A stretch of 59,978 bases of DNA from an uncultured Collinsella sp. Its GTDB lineage: Bacteria; Actinomycetota; Coriobacteriia; Coriobacteriales; Coriobacteriaceae. The notes beneath the pieces were generated by a model that saw only the letters and a list, made by a program, of their open reading frames with translations, was not told the DNA's origin and did not search any database. This document shows positions 8,174-16,684 of the stretch, piece by piece. The DNA is taken from positions 1-59,978 of the forward strand of contig UQAU01000011.1 in the NCBI GenBank assembly GCA_900539035.1, written 5' to 3'. Made by a program: the position numbers and the translations under genes. Position 1 is the stretch's first letter. Each line of letters starts with the position of its first letter.

Positions 8174-8175
8174 GG

Positions 8176-9336
8176 CTAGCGCAGGAGCTCGGACTGCCAA
8201 GCCTCGAGCTGTTCTGCCAAACTCTTGCCGGCAGCGGGCATGTCAATCTGGGGTCGTTTGGGCAACAGTGCGCATTTAAGGATTGCCACGATGGTCTGCG
8301 AGACAAAGCGTCGCGTATCCTTGTCAAAGCCTTGCGCAGCCTGGAGCATCACGGGCAGGCTCTCGCGCAGATTCCCAGCGATATCCGCAAACCGCTCAGC
8401 ACCCGTAGCCTCAAACACGGAGAACAACGCATCTACAAAACGCTCGCGCTCGCTAGGCGACACTGCAAGCAGCATCTCGCGAATAGAGCCATCAACGTAT
8501 CGAGCACCGGCGGACAGGCGCTCACAGTACACGAAGTCGCGACCATCAACCACCCAGCTAAAGGGATTGTGCTGCAGCAGGCTGAACTCGGTGCTCTCAA
8601 CGATGGCATAGTCCTCCTGTGTCTCGAACATCATGCCAAAGATCGACGACCGAGGTAGTGTCTTGTCGATTCGACGTGAAAGATCGGCAAAGGCGTTGCC
8701 GTTCAGAAACTCCTCGACGAAGCCCGGACCATCATGGGAATACGCCCGTTCGATTCGCTTACGGGCGACATCGGAGCACATCGCCGCACCGTACACCGCA
8801 AGGTTTCCACCCTTGGAATGACCTCCGCACAAAAGCGGCCCGTCAATCGCATCCGCCGCCTCGTCCACATAACGCGCCGCGGATTCCTGGGCCGGCACAG
8901 GACACCGGAACGCCATGTCAAAGTCCTCTTTCCAGCCCACAATCGTGCTGTCGGTCCCCCGGAAGGAAAGATAGCTAAACCCCGCCGGAAACCGGAACGC
9001 CATGGCTGCAAACTGCTCTGTTGTCTCGGCATCACTCACGCTACGATAGCCGCAAACACGAACGCCACGGTAGCGAGGGCTTGCTGCCACAGCCTCCAAC
9101 AGGGCACGGCTCCCCTCCGGATCCCACAGGTCGCCAATCATGTCTTGGTAGCACTCGGCGCGCAGCAGCTCGCGTACGTCTAGGCCCTGCCAGTTCGTCA
9201 GCTCCGCCATATCACCCGGCAAACGCAAATAGGACAACCACGCAAAGACCAGGCTATCCACCGCGCAGAACGGCCGCTCCTCAAACGAATCAAATGCCGT
9301 CTGGGCATAAGTCAAAAAATTAGGCGAATCCGACAT
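8176..9336 (-). CDS. DUF2974 / Mbeg1-like alpha-beta hydrolase
   Basis: A 386-residue soluble protein with a lipase-like nucleophile elbow GGHSKGGNLAVYGA (Ser near residue 170) and the family segments FSYLSFRGTDSTIVGWKEDF and SHDGPGFV. These match the DUF2974 (Mbeg1-like) family of putative lipases/esterases; substrate unknown. No signal peptide, so it is probably cytoplasmic. It is the only gene between two direct copies of a REP-like palindrome. Upstream lies the convergent/tandem ldh terminator, so it has its own transcription unit. Confidence 0.75.
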   Translation of the reverse strand: MSDSPNFLTYAQTAFDSFEERPFCAVDSLVFAWLSYLRLPGDMAELTNWQGLDVRELLRAECYQDMIGDLWDPEGSRALLEAVAASPRYRGVRVCGYRSVSDAETTEQFAAMAFRFPAGFSYLSFRGTDSTIVGWKEDFDMAFRCPVPAQESAARYVDEAADAIDGPLLCGGHSKGGNLAVYGAAMCSDVARKRIERAYSHDGPGFVEEFLNGNAFADLSRRIDKTLPRSSIFGMMFETQEDYAIVESTEFSLLQHNPFSWVVDGRDFVYCERLSAGARYVDGSIREMLLAVSPSERERFVDALFSVFEATGAERFADIAGNLRESLPVMLQAAQGFDKDTRRFVSQTIVAILKCALLPKRPQIDMPAAGKSLAEQLEAWQSELLR

Positions 9337-9351
9337 GGCCCTCCCATCAAC

Positions 9352-9386
9352 TATGGTGCATTGGGGTCAGGTTACTTACACCAAAA
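9352..9386. repeat. REP-like palindrome, copy 2
   Basis: GGTGCATTGGGGTCAGGT followed by TACTTACACC; same orientation and core as 8139-8173 but with shorter pairing arms (GGTG 9355-9358 with CACC 9379-9382). Confidence 0.55.
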
Positions 9387-9418
9387 AGGCGCCCGGACCG
9401 TGTGGCCCGGACGCCTTT
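9385..9418 (-). terminator. ldh terminator
   Basis: A 15-base stem (9385-9399 with 9404-9418, G-U pairs allowed) with loop GTGT; on the minus strand it is followed by a T-tract. Confidence 0.85.
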
Positions 9419-9449
9419 CATTGTAGCCTGTTGCCCAAAAGAGCTTGAT

Positions 9450-10400
9450 TTAGCAGGAGAAGTCGACGCTGTCGATGATGTCCTTGAGGGCCTTGGCGGA
9501 GGCGGTGAGCTCATGCTGCTCGTCATCGTTCAGCGGCACGGGGACGCGGCAGACAACGCCATCGCGGCCAACAACGGTCGGCATGGAGATGGCCAGATCG
9601 GACAGGCCGTACTCGCCCACCATAAGCGAGGAGACGGGCAGAACGGTCTGCTCATCGCGCATGACGGCAGTGCAGATGCGCTTAACGGCCATGGCGACGC
9701 CATAGTAGGTGGCGTGCTTCTTCTCGATGATGGTGTAGGCGGAGTTCTTGACGTCCTCGGCGATGCGCTTCTCGGCGGTCTCATGCTCCAGGTGGCCGTG
9801 AAGCTCGCAGAAGGTGTTCAGTGGAACGCCGGCAACCTGAGCGCTGGACCAAGCGACAAACTCGGAGTCGCCGTGCTCACCCATGACATAGGCCTGGACA
9901 TCGCGCGGGTCAACCTCGACGTGGGCACCAAGCATCTGCTGCAGACGGCCGGTGTCGAGCACGGTACCGGAGCCGATGACATGGCCCTCGGGCAGGCCGG
10001 ACATCTTGATGGCGGCATAGGTCAGAACATCGACCGGGTTGGAGACGATTAGCAGAATGCCGTCGAAGCCGGACTTCTTAATCTCGGGGATAATGGACTT
10101 AAAGATGTTTACGTTCTTGTTGACCAAGTCCAGGCGGGTCTCACCGGGCTTCTGGGCAGCGCCAGCGGTGACGACGATCATGGCGGCGTCGGCGACATCG
10201 GAATAATCGCCGGCGTAGATCTTCATCGGCTCGGCAAACGTCATGCCGTGCGCGATATCCAGGGCCTCACCCTCGGCACGGTTCTTGTCCACGTCGATGA
10301 GGACCATCTCGGAGAACAGACCACTCTGCATCAGTGCGAACGCCGAAGACGAACCGACGAAGCCGCAGCCGACAATAGCGACCTTCTTCTCGTTAACCAT
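9450..10400 (-). CDS. ldh: L-lactate dehydrogenase
   Basis: A 316-residue NAD-dependent LDH/MDH-family protein: KVAIVGCGFVGSSSAFALM Rossmann loop, IVVTAGAAQKPGETRLDLV (substrate-loop Gln-Lys-Pro-Gly, with the lactate-type glutamine), SNPVDVLTY, and the catalytic histidine in GEHGDSE. It would reduce pyruvate to L-lactate and regenerate NAD+ in fermentation. Start ATG 10400 has GGGAG upstream and gives the normal N-terminus. Single-gene unit with strong terminator. Confidence 0.95.
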   Translation of the reverse strand: MVNEKKVAIVGCGFVGSSSAFALMQSGLFSEMVLIDVDKNRAEGEALDIAHGMTFAEPMKIYAGDYSDVADAAMIVVTAGAAQKPGETRLDLVNKNVNIFKSIIPEIKKSGFDGILLIVSNPVDVLTYAAIKMSGLPEGHVIGSGTVLDTGRLQQMLGAHVEVDPRDVQAYVMGEHGDSEFVAWSSAQVAGVPLNTFCELHGHLEHETAEKRIAEDVKNSAYTIIEKKHATYYGVAMAVKRICTAVMRDEQTVLPVSSLMVGEYGLSDLAISMPTVVGRDGVVCRVPVPLNDDEQHELTASAKALKDIIDSVDFSC

Positions 10401-10427
10401 TAGAAACTCCCATCTCTCTCCACAAAC

Positions 10428-10456
10428 AAGCCGCCCGGGAACGACCCGAGCGGCTT
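10428..10456. terminator. Hairpin between aminotransferase and ldh
   Basis: AAGCCGC-CGGG pairs with CCCG-GCGGCTT around loop AACGA. It lies downstream of the aminotransferase on the minus strand and upstream of ldh. The T-tail is weak, so it may be a leader hairpin instead. Confidence 0.5.
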
Positions 10457-10600
10457 GCCGTAATCCCAATACATCCAATCGGGACTTTGATTATGCCCCT
10501 ATTCGCAGCCAAAAATCGACCGTTTACCGAAATTGTTTGCAGAATTCGTAAAATAACTGCACGAAATCGATTTCGAGCTATTGACGAGTCGAAATAGGTT

Positions 10601-11764
10601 CTAATACAGGCCCGCCTCGCGAATGGCCTCGACAGCCAAAGCGATCTGATCGGGCGGCAGGACCAGTGCCATACGCACGTGCCCCTCGCCCGAAGGGCCA
10701 AAGCTCGCGCCCGGCGTCACCACAACGCCGGCCTTCTCCATAAGCTCCTCGCAAAACGCCATGGAATCGGTGCGACCACCGGGAAGCTTGGCCCACACAA
10801 ACATAGAGCCATGCGCGTTGGGACGCTCCCAGCCCAGGCCCTCAAGACCGTCGCACAGGGCATCGCGGCGTTCCTGGTACTTCAGACGCTGCGCCTCGAC
10901 CTCATCGCGCGGACCGTTCAGGCAGGCGATGGCGGCCTTCTGGATCGGGAAGAACATACCAAAGTCGATCTGGCCGCGCAGCTTGGCAAAGGCCGAGACC
11001 ACATCCTCGCGACCGACCAAAAAGCCGATGCGGGCACCGGTGACGTTAAACGACTTGGAAAGCGAGAAGAACTCCACGCCCACCTCAAGCGCACCGGGAT
11101 ACTGCAAGAAGCTGCCGCCGGGCTCGCCGTCAAACACGATGTCGGAGTACGCGTTGTCATGAACGATCAACAGATCATGCTCGCGGGCAAAGGCGATAAT
11201 CTCCTCGTAGACCTCGGGCGTGCCCACCGAGCCGACCGGGTTCGCGGGCAGCGACACGATCATATACTTGGCACGATCGGCCACCTCGGGATCGATACCC
11301 GCCACATAGGGCAGGTAATTATGCTCGGCAACCAGCGGATAGTATTCGAGCTTGGCATCGGCGATCTTGGCACCCGCCTCAAAGACCGGGTAGCACGGAT
11401 CGGGAACCAGAATGGTGTCACCCGGATCGAGCAGGGCCAGGCCCAAATGGCCCACGCCCTCCTGCGTACCGTTGCACGACTGCACCATGGACGGCGTAAT
11501 GCCCGAAACGCCAAAGCGACGCTCATAGTAATCGCACACGGCTTGCTTGAGTTCGGGCAGGTCGCGCAGGGCATACTTCCACATCTCGGGATCTTGGGCT
11601 GCCTGCGTGAGCGCCTCGACCACGTGGTCGTACGGCTTAAAGTCGGGCGTGCCCACGCTCATGTTGTAAATGGTCTTTCCCTGAGCCTTCAGCGCGAGAA
11701 GCTTGTTGTTGAGCGAGGCGAAGACCTCCGCGCCAAAGCGGTCGAGACGCTGCGATGCCTGCAT
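10601..11764 (-). CDS. Class I/II aminotransferase, candidate N-acetyl-LL-diaminopimelate aminotransferase
   Basis: A 387-residue fold-type I PLP aminotransferase: SVGTPDFKPYDHVVEAL, SCNGTQEGVGHLGLALLDPGD, VSLPANPVGSV, VHDNAYSDIVFDG, and PLP-lysine motif SLSKSFNVTGARIGF. It groups by appearance with LL-DAP aminotransferase/PatA-like enzymes. The window has dapA, dapB, dapH and a deacetylase; the remaining step of the acetylase route needs just such an aminotransferase, so this role is proposed but not proven; aspartate or alanine aminotransferase is the alternative. ATG 11764 has AAAGGTGG upstream. Confidence 0.75.
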   Translation of the reverse strand: MQASQRLDRFGAEVFASLNNKLLALKAQGKTIYNMSVGTPDFKPYDHVVEALTQAAQDPEMWKYALRDLPELKQAVCDYYERRFGVSGITPSMVQSCNGTQEGVGHLGLALLDPGDTILVPDPCYPVFEAGAKIADAKLEYYPLVAEHNYLPYVAGIDPEVADRAKYMIVSLPANPVGSVGTPEVYEEIIAFAREHDLLIVHDNAYSDIVFDGEPGGSFLQYPGALEVGVEFFSLSKSFNVTGARIGFLVGREDVVSAFAKLRGQIDFGMFFPIQKAAIACLNGPRDEVEAQRLKYQERRDALCDGLEGLGWERPNAHGSMFVWAKLPGGRTDSMAFCEELMEKAGVVVTPGASFGPSGEGHVRMALVLPPDQIALAVEAIREAGLY

Positions 11765-11882
11765 GGTGCCACCTTTCGATATGAAAAACGCGGCGCTCCG
11801 ACAAGAGCGCCGCGCGATACGGGCCATCAGATTGCAAAAGTGTAACGCTTGCAACCCCCGTATTGGTTCAATTTAGCCAACC

Positions 11883-13862
11883 TTAGTCAACTGGATTGAG
11901 CGCGTCGATCTGCGCAAGCCACAGACGCGAGCTAGCGTCACTCGGCATACGCCAATCGCCGCGCGGGCTGAGCGTCACCGAGCCCACCTTGGGACCATCG
12001 GGCAGGCAGCTGCGCTTAAACTGCTGGGCAAAGAAGCGACGGTAGAACGTACGTAGCCACGTGTGGACAGTCTTGGCGTCGTAGACGCCCTCGAAGCTCT
12101 TGAGCGCCATGCGGTAGATCTTGCCCGGCTCAAAGCCAAAACGCAGCAGGTAGTAGAGGAAGTAGTCGTGCAGCTCGTACGGGCCCACCAAATCCTCGGT
12201 CTTCTGCGCAATCTCGCCGTCGCCTGTGGGCGGCAGAAGCTCGGGGGACACCGGCGTATCGAGGATATCGAGCAAGACCTCGGCAATGCGCCCGCCAAAG
12301 ACATCGGCGGCATAGCGTACCAGATGGCGCACAAGCGTCTTGGGCACGCTCGCGTTGACGGCGTACATGCTCATGTGGTCGCCGTTATAGGTAGCCCAGC
12401 CGAGCGCCAGCTCCGACAGGTCGCCCGTGCCAATGACAAAACCGCCAGCCTGGTTGGCCAGATCCATCAGAATCTGCGTACGCTCGCGCGCCTGGCTGTT
12501 CTCGTAGGTCACGTCCTGCACGGCCGGATCATGCTCAATGTCCTTGAAGTGCTGTTCCACAGCCGCGTGGATCGAAACCTCGCGGAAGCTCACACCTAGG
12601 TCGCGAGCGAGCGACTCGGCATTCGACTTGGTGCGATGCGTCGTGCCGAAGCCGGGCATGGACACGGCTGTGATACCAGTGCGCGGCAGCCCCAGTGCAT
12701 CGAAGGCACGCACGGTCACAAGCAGCGCTAGCGTGGAGTCCAAGCCGCCCGAAAGGCCGATAACCGCAGCCTTGGTACCCGTGTGGGCAAGGCGGGTCTT
12801 GAGGCCCGCAGTCTGCAGATCGAGGATCGTCTCGCAGCGCTCGGCCAAGTCGCCGTGGTCGGCCGGCACAAAGGGCGCGCGCGGGAAAACGCGGTCGATA
12901 TCGCAGGCATCGCGCAGGACAGGTTCTTCGGCCAGCACGCCCTCAAACGAAAACTCAACGGTCGTGGCCTCCGGCGCATCGTCCGCGCGCGTCCACGTCG
13001 TCGAGCGACGGCGCTCGGCAACCAGACGGTCAAGATCGACATCGGCGACGGCCATATCGCAGGTAAGCAGTTTGGTCGCGGCGAGCTTCGAACCGTTTTC
13101 GTAGACGAGGTTCTCGCCTGCAAAGACCATGTCGGTCGTGGACTCGCCCTCGCTCGCGTCCGCATAGGCATAGGCGCAGTACAGGCGTGCGCTCTGGTTA
13201 GAGATGAGGCTGCGGCGATAGTCTGCCTTACCGATGATTTCGTCCGAAGCCGACGGGTTGAGAATCACCGTCGCACCGGCAAGCGCCATCTCGGTCGAAG
13301 GCGGCGCCGGCACCCACAGGTCCTCACAGACCTCAATGCCCAGCACCATATCCTCGGCACCCTCATCACAGCAACGGTAGATAAGCCCCGAACCCAGCGG
13401 AACCGGACCCTGACCGGCAAATTCAACCCACACGGGATCCGCAGGCGCCGGAGCAAACCAGCGACGCTCATAGAACTCGCCATAGTTGGGCAGATACTTC
13501 TTGGCCGTGAGGCCCAAAAGCTCGCCCGCACAGCACACGGCCGCGCAGTTGTAGATATTTTCAGCCACCGCAACGGGCAAGCCAACGGTAAAGACGATCG
13601 GCAGCTCACGGGTTTCATCGAGTATGTGCACCAGCGCTGCTTCGCAGGCATGCAGCAGCGTGCGGTTATGGAACAGGTCGGCCGCGGTATAGCCGGTCAG
13701 GTTAAGCTCGGGCAGCACCAGCGCGCGAACGCCGCGCTCGGTAGCCTCGCGAACAGCCGCCAGCGCAACCTCGGCATTGCCCTCGACATCGGCCACGCGA
13801 ATCCGCGGCGAGGCCGCCGCCACACGCAAAAAGCCATCAGACTGAGAAAGGTGAAGATTCAT
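11883..13862 (-). CDS. nadE: Glutamine-dependent NAD+ synthetase
   Basis: A 659-residue two-domain enzyme. Residues 1 to about 290 form the nitrilase-like glutaminase (VLPELNLTGYTAADLF glutamate, KKYLPNYGEFYERRWF lysine, GIEVCEDLWVP cysteine). The C-terminal part is the synthetase (P-loop GLSGGLDSTLALL; GTGDLSELALGWATYNGDHMS). It amidates nicotinic-acid adenine dinucleotide to NAD+. Start ATG 13862 has GGGAG. Length matches the long bacterial form (about 650-680). Confidence 0.95.
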   Translation of the reverse strand: MNLHLSQSDGFLRVAAASPRIRVADVEGNAEVALAAVREATERGVRALVLPELNLTGYTAADLFHNRTLLHACEAALVHILDETRELPIVFTVGLPVAVAENIYNCAAVCCAGELLGLTAKKYLPNYGEFYERRWFAPAPADPVWVEFAGQGPVPLGSGLIYRCCDEGAEDMVLGIEVCEDLWVPAPPSTEMALAGATVILNPSASDEIIGKADYRRSLISNQSARLYCAYAYADASEGESTTDMVFAGENLVYENGSKLAATKLLTCDMAVADVDLDRLVAERRRSTTWTRADDAPEATTVEFSFEGVLAEEPVLRDACDIDRVFPRAPFVPADHGDLAERCETILDLQTAGLKTRLAHTGTKAAVIGLSGGLDSTLALLVTVRAFDALGLPRTGITAVSMPGFGTTHRTKSNAESLARDLGVSFREVSIHAAVEQHFKDIEHDPAVQDVTYENSQARERTQILMDLANQAGGFVIGTGDLSELALGWATYNGDHMSMYAVNASVPKTLVRHLVRYAADVFGGRIAEVLLDILDTPVSPELLPPTGDGEIAQKTEDLVGPYELHDYFLYYLLRFGFEPGKIYRMALKSFEGVYDAKTVHTWLRTFYRRFFAQQFKRSCLPDGPKVGSVTLSPRGDWRMPSDASSRLWLAQIDALNPVD

Positions 13863-14065
13863 AAGAATGCTCCCGTGCGTAGACGCCATTCACAACAATT
13901 AGCAAGTCCTATTGTAGTTCAACCGCCGAGTGGAACCGCATCCCACCAACTTGGTGAGCAATTGATGAGTTGATGGTATCTGTTAAATGTCACGTACGAT
14001 TCACATCTGGTGGGTACCCTGATGGCTACACGAAACGAAGCAGATTTACACCGGGAGGACCCCGT

Positions 14066-15028
14066 ATGACAACCAAGTACACCGACGCGCCGCGCACGCG
14101 CGTCATGACGCCGGCATCGCTCAACAACGGCGTGCACGAGAACCATTCCATCGGACAGACCATGGCCATCGCGCCCAAAAAGGGCCTGTTCGACGACATT
14201 TCCATTCCCCAGATCATCGCCGGCGCCGCAGCTGCCGCCACGAGCGTGGCGCTTGCTTCAAAGATCGGCATTGCCGGCTCGGTGATTGGTGCCGCTGTGA
14301 GCTCAGTCATCACCGTTGTGTCCTCGCAGGTCTACCGCCACTTTATCTCTGCCAGCGCCGAAGCAATCAAGGGCACGCATGCCGCTGTCGACTACCCTGC
14401 CGGCGCCTACGAGCCCGTTGAGCCCGATGTCGAGGAGCACCTAGGTGGCGCCGCGACCACGCAGGAGATGCGCCAGGTTGCGGGACGCGCGACCACGGCG
14501 CGCGTCGCCCCCAACAGCCTGCGCGCCAAGGCGGCGGCAGAGCGCAGCCAGACGCAAAAGAAGGTCATCGTCTTCTCGATCGCCATCGCCATCGTCGCGG
14601 TCATCGCCTGCGCTGGCGCCATCCTTATCACCACTGCCGGTGAGGGTCTGGGCGAGCGCCCCGAGCCAATCCTTTCGTCGCGCACGACCGAGAGCGATGC
14701 AAATGGCAACACCCAGTCGCAAGATCAGCAGACACAGGCGGACGGCACGCAAGACAGTTCCACCTCTGCCGATTCGTCCTCGAACACCCAAAACCAATCG
14801 CAGGGCACCGATTCCTCTACGGCCAACAGTAGCACGCCGTCCGGCACGACCGACTCAAGTCAAACGACTGACGGTTCGCAGCCGAGCACGGGCAGCCAGA
14901 CGAGTGACACCACGTCGGGAACGGGCACAGCAGACAGCAGCAACACCAACGGCTCGAACAGCTCGAGCGGAACTGCGTCCGGCACGGCATCTGACAACTC
15001 GAGCCAAGGCACGGCATCGAGCAACTAA
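14066..15028 (+). CDS. Single-pass membrane protein with Ser/Thr/Gln-rich tail
   Basis: A 320-residue protein. Residues 45-105 hold an Ala/Gly/Ile-rich hydrophobic region (IIAGAAAAATSVALASK and IAGSVIGAAVSSVITVVSS); residues 172-192 are a clear transmembrane helix (VIVFSIAIAIVAVIACAGAI). Residues 205-320 are low-complexity Ser/Thr/Asn/Gln/Gly, probably extracytoplasmic and disordered. Start ATG 14066 follows GGGAGG. Family unknown; the layout recalls glycine-zipper/surface proteins of Coriobacteria. Divergent from nadE; followed by a terminator. Confidence 0.75.
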   Translation: MTTKYTDAPRTRVMTPASLNNGVHENHSIGQTMAIAPKKGLFDDISIPQIIAGAAAAATSVALASKIGIAGSVIGAAVSSVITVVSSQVYRHFISASAEAIKGTHAAVDYPAGAYEPVEPDVEEHLGGAATTQEMRQVAGRATTARVAPNSLRAKAAAERSQTQKKVIVFSIAIAIVAVIACAGAILITTAGEGLGERPEPILSSRTTESDANGNTQSQDQQTQADGTQDSSTSADSSSNTQNQSQGTDSSTANSSTPSGTTDSSQTTDGSQPSTGSQTSDTTSGTGTADSSNTNGSNSSSGTASGTASDNSSQGTASSN

Positions 15029-15062
15029 GCACATTTGTCTCTCATAGATAACCGACCTGTAC

Positions 15063-15098
15063 AACGGGCGCGAATCGAAAGCGGTTCGCGCCCGTTTG
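15063..15098 (+). terminator. Terminator after the Ser/Thr-rich membrane protein gene
   Basis: AACGGGCGCGAA (15063-15074) pairs with TTCGCGCCCGTT (15085-15096), followed by TT. Confidence 0.8.
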
Positions 15099-15140
15099 CC
15101 TTGGGCGCCGCCATGGCGAACGCCATGCGATGGTAAGATG

Positions 15141-15156
15141 CTTTACATGTGTAAAG
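15141..15156. promoter_or_regulatory. Perfect 16-base palindrome, candidate operator
   Basis: CTTTACATGTGTAAAG lies directly before the ribosome site (GAGGAG) of the LOTUS-like gene. A regulator binding here would block transcription start or elongation; the protein is unknown. Confidence 0.5.
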
Positions 15157-15168
15157 AGGAGATTTGCC

Positions 15169-16470
15169 ATGAGCAAGACAATAGTTAGGCCCACGCTTTC
15201 GCTGGGCAACCACATCTATCTGTATCGCCTGCTGCGCGACGCAATCGGATGCGGCAAGCAAACGTTTATGACGCAGGTCGAGGAGGCACTCGCCGCTGGT
15301 GATATGGCCGCTTATGACCTGGGCTTCGAGTCCACGCGCGAGCTGCTCGAGGAGCTCGACGACTGCATTAAGCTGACCGTCTTTAAGGGCGGTCGCCTGT
15401 ATGCCACCGTCATCGCCAACGAGGCTTGGGATGCCGCCCTTGCCAAGGGCGAGGACAAGCCCAAGGCTGCCAAGGGAGCCAAGCAGTCCTACAAAAAGAA
15501 GAAACGCGGTGAGAAGGGCCTCAAGGCCGTGCGCCCCAAGCACGTTAAGCGCACCGAGCCAGAAACCATGGTTGAAGCCGCGCCGGAACCCGAGCTCGAG
15601 ACAGAGGTCGAAGTCGCTATTGAGGTAACGGCAGAAGCCGAAACCGAAATCGCCGCCACGACCGATCCCAAAGTCATATCCGAGCAGGAAGCCACTGTGG
15701 AGCTCAATGAAGCGCCCAAGTCGACAACCAAAGAAGCTGCTGACCAACCCGAGACGCCTGCGTTCCAAAACAGCGATGTCTTTGGCAACGAGGCCGAGGA
15801 CGATCAGTCCGACGAGCCCGACGATCAAGACGCTTCCGAGTCGGCGCCGGAGCCCGAGACGCCGCAGCCCGCCATCTCGCTCACGGTCGTCTATGACCCC
15901 GAGAACGCCAACGCCGGCATCACCACCATGGCATCCACGCCCATCGAGGTAAAGTCGAGCGTCGAGTATCAGAGCGCTCCGCAAGTCGAGCTCGACACCG
16001 CGACCGCAGACGCACCCGCCATCGTCGAGCCCGCAGATTCCGCGGCGATGCCGAAAGCGGGCACCGAATCAGTACTCAGCACCGAACCCGCGCCCGTCAT
16101 CGAGGTGGCGCCCGTCAATGAGCAGACCTCCGCACCGGCGATGGTACCGGCCCCCGCGCCCGCAGCACCGATCATCCCCGAGGACTTCCCCGTCGATTTC
16201 GCAACCGAGGTCTTCTGCCCCGGTCCGTTGCTACACCAGCTGTCGACCTATCTCCCCTACGGCGCCGATACCCTCGGCATCGTCGGCGAGTACTACTGGA
16301 TCGCCCGCGAGCGCGGTACCATCGAGGCCGCGCGAAACCGCGCAAGCTTCCCCCTGCGCTACACGCAGGCCGGCGAGCGCCGCGAGGTTACCGTGCGCAT
16401 CCGCCGCAACACCACCGGTGGCCTCGGATCCACCTGGGCCATCGATAAAGTCGAAGAACCCGAGCAGTAA
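15169..16470 (+). CDS. LOTUS/OST-HTH-like N-terminal domain protein with acidic linker
   Basis: A 433-residue protein with three parts. Residues 10-85 (YLYRLLRDAIGCG, then YDLGFESTRELLEELDDCIKL and GGRLYATV) follow the pattern of LOTUS/OST-HTH winged-helix RNA-binding domains. Residues 90-130 are very basic (KKKKRGEKG). Residues 130-335 are Glu/Ala/Pro-rich and probably disordered. Residues 337-433 are a compact conserved-looking domain (FPVDFATEVFCPGPLLHQLS, GIVGEYYWIARERGTIEAAR, TVRIRRNTTGGLGSTWAIDKV). GAGGAG precedes the ATG. The LOTUS assignment is from pattern memory; no function is claimed. Confidence 0.6.
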   Translation: MSKTIVRPTLSLGNHIYLYRLLRDAIGCGKQTFMTQVEEALAAGDMAAYDLGFESTRELLEELDDCIKLTVFKGGRLYATVIANEAWDAALAKGEDKPKAAKGAKQSYKKKKRGEKGLKAVRPKHVKRTEPETMVEAAPEPELETEVEVAIEVTAEAETEIAATTDPKVISEQEATVELNEAPKSTTKEAADQPETPAFQNSDVFGNEAEDDQSDEPDDQDASESAPEPETPQPAISLTVVYDPENANAGITTMASTPIEVKSSVEYQSAPQVELDTATADAPAIVEPADSAAMPKAGTESVLSTEPAPVIEVAPVNEQTSAPAMVPAPAPAAPIIPEDFPVDFATEVFCPGPLLHQLSTYLPYGADTLGIVGEYYWIARERGTIEAARNRASFPLRYTQAGERREVTVRIRRNTTGGLGSTWAIDKVEEPEQ

Positions 16471-16474
16471 CGAC

Positions 16475-16516
16475 AAACGGCTCAAATCCAAATCAGGATT
16501 TGAGCCGTTTTTATTT
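16475..16516 (+). terminator. Strong terminator
   Basis: AAACGGCTCAAATCC (16475-16489) pairs perfectly with GGATTTGAGCCGTTT (16496-16510) followed by TTATTT. Confidence 0.95.
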
Positions 16517-16541
16517 GTTGATGTTGCGTAACCAACAGCGA

Positions 16542-16641
16542 GCGGGCCGCAAGTGCCCCAGGTTGCCGTGAAAGAGGAGCGACGCGTACTTCGGTACGCG
16601 AGCGACGGCTTGAACGGCAAGATGGGGTGCTTGCGACCCGC
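16542..16641. repeat. 100-base highly structured palindromic element
   Basis: Bases 16542-16569 pair with 16614-16641 (25 of 28 positions, two G-U). Inside, CGCGTAC (16583-16589) and GTACGCG (16594-16600) form a 7-bp stem closed by a TTCG tetraloop. It lies between convergent genes, after the terminator of one. It could be a dispersed palindromic repeat (BIME-like) or a structured RNA. Confidence 0.6.
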
Positions 16642-16654
16642 GCAGCGTCGAGCA

Positions 16655-16681
16655 GTTACGCGGTTTGGAAAACCGCGTAAC
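16655..16681. repeat. Hairpin at the 3' end of ettA
   Basis: GTTACGCGGTTT pairs with AAACCGCGTAAC with a two-base to four-base loop, 4 bases beyond the ettA stop. No T-tract follows on either strand, so termination is uncertain. Same stem sequence as the lysine-operon terminator at 6933. Confidence 0.55.
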
Positions 16682-16684
16682 GAT

